Shown here: in pieces, positions 62,109 to 64,000 of the stretch
Layout: each line of letters starts with the position of its first letter
How positions within the stretch are numbered: the stretch's first letter is position 1
DNA from: Allacma fusca
Taxonomy: Eukaryota > Arthropoda > Collembola > Symphypleona > Sminthuridae
NCBI GenBank assembly: GCA_947179485.1
Contig: OX359250.1
Location: forward strand, 36,734,783-36,798,782
Direction of reading: 5' to 3'
DNA: 64,000 nucleotides
Notes under the pieces: generated by a model
What the model was told of the DNA's origin: nothing
Database searches by the model: none
What the model saw: the letters and a program-made list of their open reading frames with translations, nothing else
Program-made: the position numbers and the translations under genes

Positions 62109-62184
62109 TGGACAAATTGATAGCCCGCTAAAAATTGATCAACTCATGAAAAGACACTTCATATATAGTAGTAGACAGATTTGA
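62101..62184 (+). CDS. Short upstream ORF before BBS4 (27 codons)
   Basis: The ATG sits in an ideal context (CACCATGG), and the frame reads MESGQIDSPLKIDQLMKR onward before a TGA at 62182-62184, 65 bases before the BBS4 ATG. If transcription begins upstream of 62095, this would be translated first and could damp BBS4 translation. Alternatively it is an alternative first exon, or just part of the X-box-like site. No homology is recognised. Confidence 0.25.
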   Translation: MESGQIDSPLKIDQLMKRHFIYSSRQI

Positions 62185-62248
62185 CATCAATACACCCGTC
62201 CTTGACAGTGTATTTGAGAGGTATTAATTTATTATTAAAAACATTACA

Positions 62249-64000
62249 ATGGACACGAAAAGGAACTCGGTGGAGAACTCCAACCGGGGTGAGGTCCAAC
62301 GATCCACTTCTCATAATGCAAACAGTAGTAACAGTACTCATGTCAATAACATTCCTCAGAGTAACTTGCGTTCTCTGCATAAAAAAGGTATTAAATCCTT
62401 ATCTTTACAATTAGGTATTTTGCTTCTCCTCCAATTGCTTTCTATTTAGCATCAACTTAAGTGCGACCTTTCCAGAAAACAGCACCACACTGTTTGCACC
62501 CCACTTGTACAGTTAAATAGTAGCCTCACATCACCTCTGTCTCCGTCTGGTGAAAGTTTTGTAGAAAGCGGAAATGACGACAGCATTACGTAAATTATTT
62601 GTACTGCTATTTTTCTTAACTACTCATTGCAAAAAAAAATTCTGGACATATTACATCCTACTGATAACCTTTTTTTGGATTTTTTTTTAGTGGAACTGAA
62701 ACATCCCTGTAGCAAGAACTGGCTCATCCATTTACACTATGTCCGACGTGAGTTTGAGACTTGCAAATCTGTGATTAACGAGGAGCTGGCCCGACTTAAT
62801 GGCAATTCCGAGTATGCAAATTATATCCTGGTAAGGACAAATAGAATTCTAAAAATAAGCTGAACATTTATTTTAGAAATAACTTGGGAAAAATTCCCCA
62901 GACACACATCCATACGTGTGGGCATTATAGTGAGGCCTTGCTCATCCCCGTACTTTCTCCTTCACAGGCACTTATCCTACGGAGCGAAGGAAGAATGCAG
63001 GAATCCCTTGATAGACTCCAAGTATGTCATGAGCTGGAGCCCACGAATGCCAACACAGTAAATCAGATCGCGAGATCATTGTAAGTCCTTGGAACTATTA
63101 TTATTTGGAAATTGGTATTTAATTTTCCAGCTGAATAATATCCAGATTCCTGCTCGGGAGACATAAACTGGCGGTGGATGCGTATCAAAAGGCCCAGTTC
63201 CTGAGTGATGAGTCCGACTCCGAGACTCATTACAATATGGGAATGTGCTACTTGTTCATGAAGGATCTGGATAAAGCGAAGGAGCACATGAGTCTGTCCC
63301 TCCAAGCAAGAGTGTCCTACGATGCTTTTGAGATGCTAGCTCAGATTTCCTTAGCCAAGAATAACATTCCAGAGGCGATCAGTGTTTACGAGAAAGCACT
63401 TAAGTAACTCCTATTTACAATCTTCCTTCTATTATGAAATCCTCCTCGAATATTTATTTGTATAAAGATGCTTTGACCGAGGGCTTCGCAGCGTCCGGGA
63501 TTTTTTTAATAGATGCTGCTAGCTACACACATAATTCGGCACAATTTAGTATGTTATTTAATATTTTGGGTAATCATTTATAATTCTTGACAAGCATTCA
63601 TTTCTCCTTAGGATCTTCCCTGAGAATCCAGCATTGTTAAGCAGTGCTGGTGTATTGTACATGAAAATCGGGAAGGACGGGCTGTCTTTCACTAAGCTCG
63701 GATCTGCCCTCGCTTTTGACGCCACAAGTCCAAAAGCTATTGTGGCAATTGCGTCCATGATGCAGGTAATAAGATTGACATTAAGTAATTACTGTTTGTA
63801 GGAAATATTTTCATTTAAAATTCCGGTGAAGATTTCAAAAACGCTCATAAAAAATGTATTCGTTTACACACTATATACCCTGCAATTTGCATCCACAGAC
63901 ATATGAAGACTACGATTTCGCCCTGGCGAAGTACAAAATAGCGATGCAGAAGATCCCGGATTCCTCCTCATTGTGGAATAACATTGGGATGTGTTTTTTT
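62249..64000 (+). CDS. BBS4: BBS4, BBSome TPR subunit (5' part, cut by window end)
   Basis: Exons are 62249-62387, 62691-62830, 62968-63080, 63146-63403, 63612-63765 and 63899 onward, all GT-AG with matching phase, giving 302 residues before the window ends inside an exon. A polar N-terminal tail of about 46 residues leads into KNWLIHLHYVRREFETCK, which is the signature entry to BBS4. Tetratricopeptide repeats follow, with landmarks ALILRSEGRMQESLD, ARSLFLLGRHKLAVDAY, HYNMGMCYLFMKDLDKA, IPEAISVYEKALKIFPENP, AIASMMQTYEDYDFALAKY and SLWNNIGMCFF. These follow vertebrate BBS4 (about 520 residues) closely and in order, so roughly the first 60% is present. Known role: the BBSome coat that moves membrane cargo along cilia; BBS4 also binds pericentriolar material. 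The ATG at 62249 is the first one that joins in phase to the TPR exons. The gene starts 845 bp after the MKS1 stop on the same strand. Confidence 0.93.

Larger units (their letters stand above)
61405..62248. other. MKS1-BBS4 intergenic region
   Basis: This holds the MKS1 3' untranslated end with several AATAAA signals, and then the presumed BBS4 promoter with the X-box-like site at 62095 and the short upstream ORF at 62101. No other gene is seen. Confidence 0.7.

Overview
The window is animal nuclear DNA, probably from an invertebrate, and an arthropod is a plausible but unproven guess. It has spliced genes with GT-AG introns of roughly 50-200 bases, AATAAA polyadenylation signals, long gene-poor stretches, very many (GA)n/(CT)n/(AC)n microsatellites and several inverted-repeat DNA transposons. 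Nothing bacterial or viral was seen.

Only the last 4.5 kb holds genes that can be named with confidence. Both are on the plus strand, head to tail, and both are ciliary. The B9-domain protein MKS1 (transition zone) lies at about 59849-61404 in six exons. The BBSome subunit BBS4 starts at 62249 and runs off the end of the window (six exons seen here). Each is preceded, 140-190 bases before its first ATG, by a sequence starting GTNACCATGG that resembles an RFX-type X-box. The pair therefore looks like a small co-regulated cilium locus.

Positions 1-59000 are mostly intergenic or intronic. From left to right they hold minisatellites (1261, 3187, 5396, 8531, 12410, 18240) and scattered microsatellites. 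A nested transposon complex lies at 29464-31290: an old foldback inverted repeat contains an 870-bp hAT-like element, which contains a 157-bp TA-flanked element. An AT-rich 2.45-kb element with terminal inverted repeats lies at 32578-35027, followed by more microsatellite-rich DNA.

The same region has several possible small genes. The best are short ORFs encoding a single hydrophobic helix (minus strand at 4540-4794, 25430-25558, 55396-55719 and 55876-56238) and a possible three-exon minus-strand gene with consistent splice phase at 48669-50445. I recognise no family for any of these. Long ORFs are common by chance in this DNA, and pyrimidine-rich tracts translate into false membrane helices, so they are given with low confidence.
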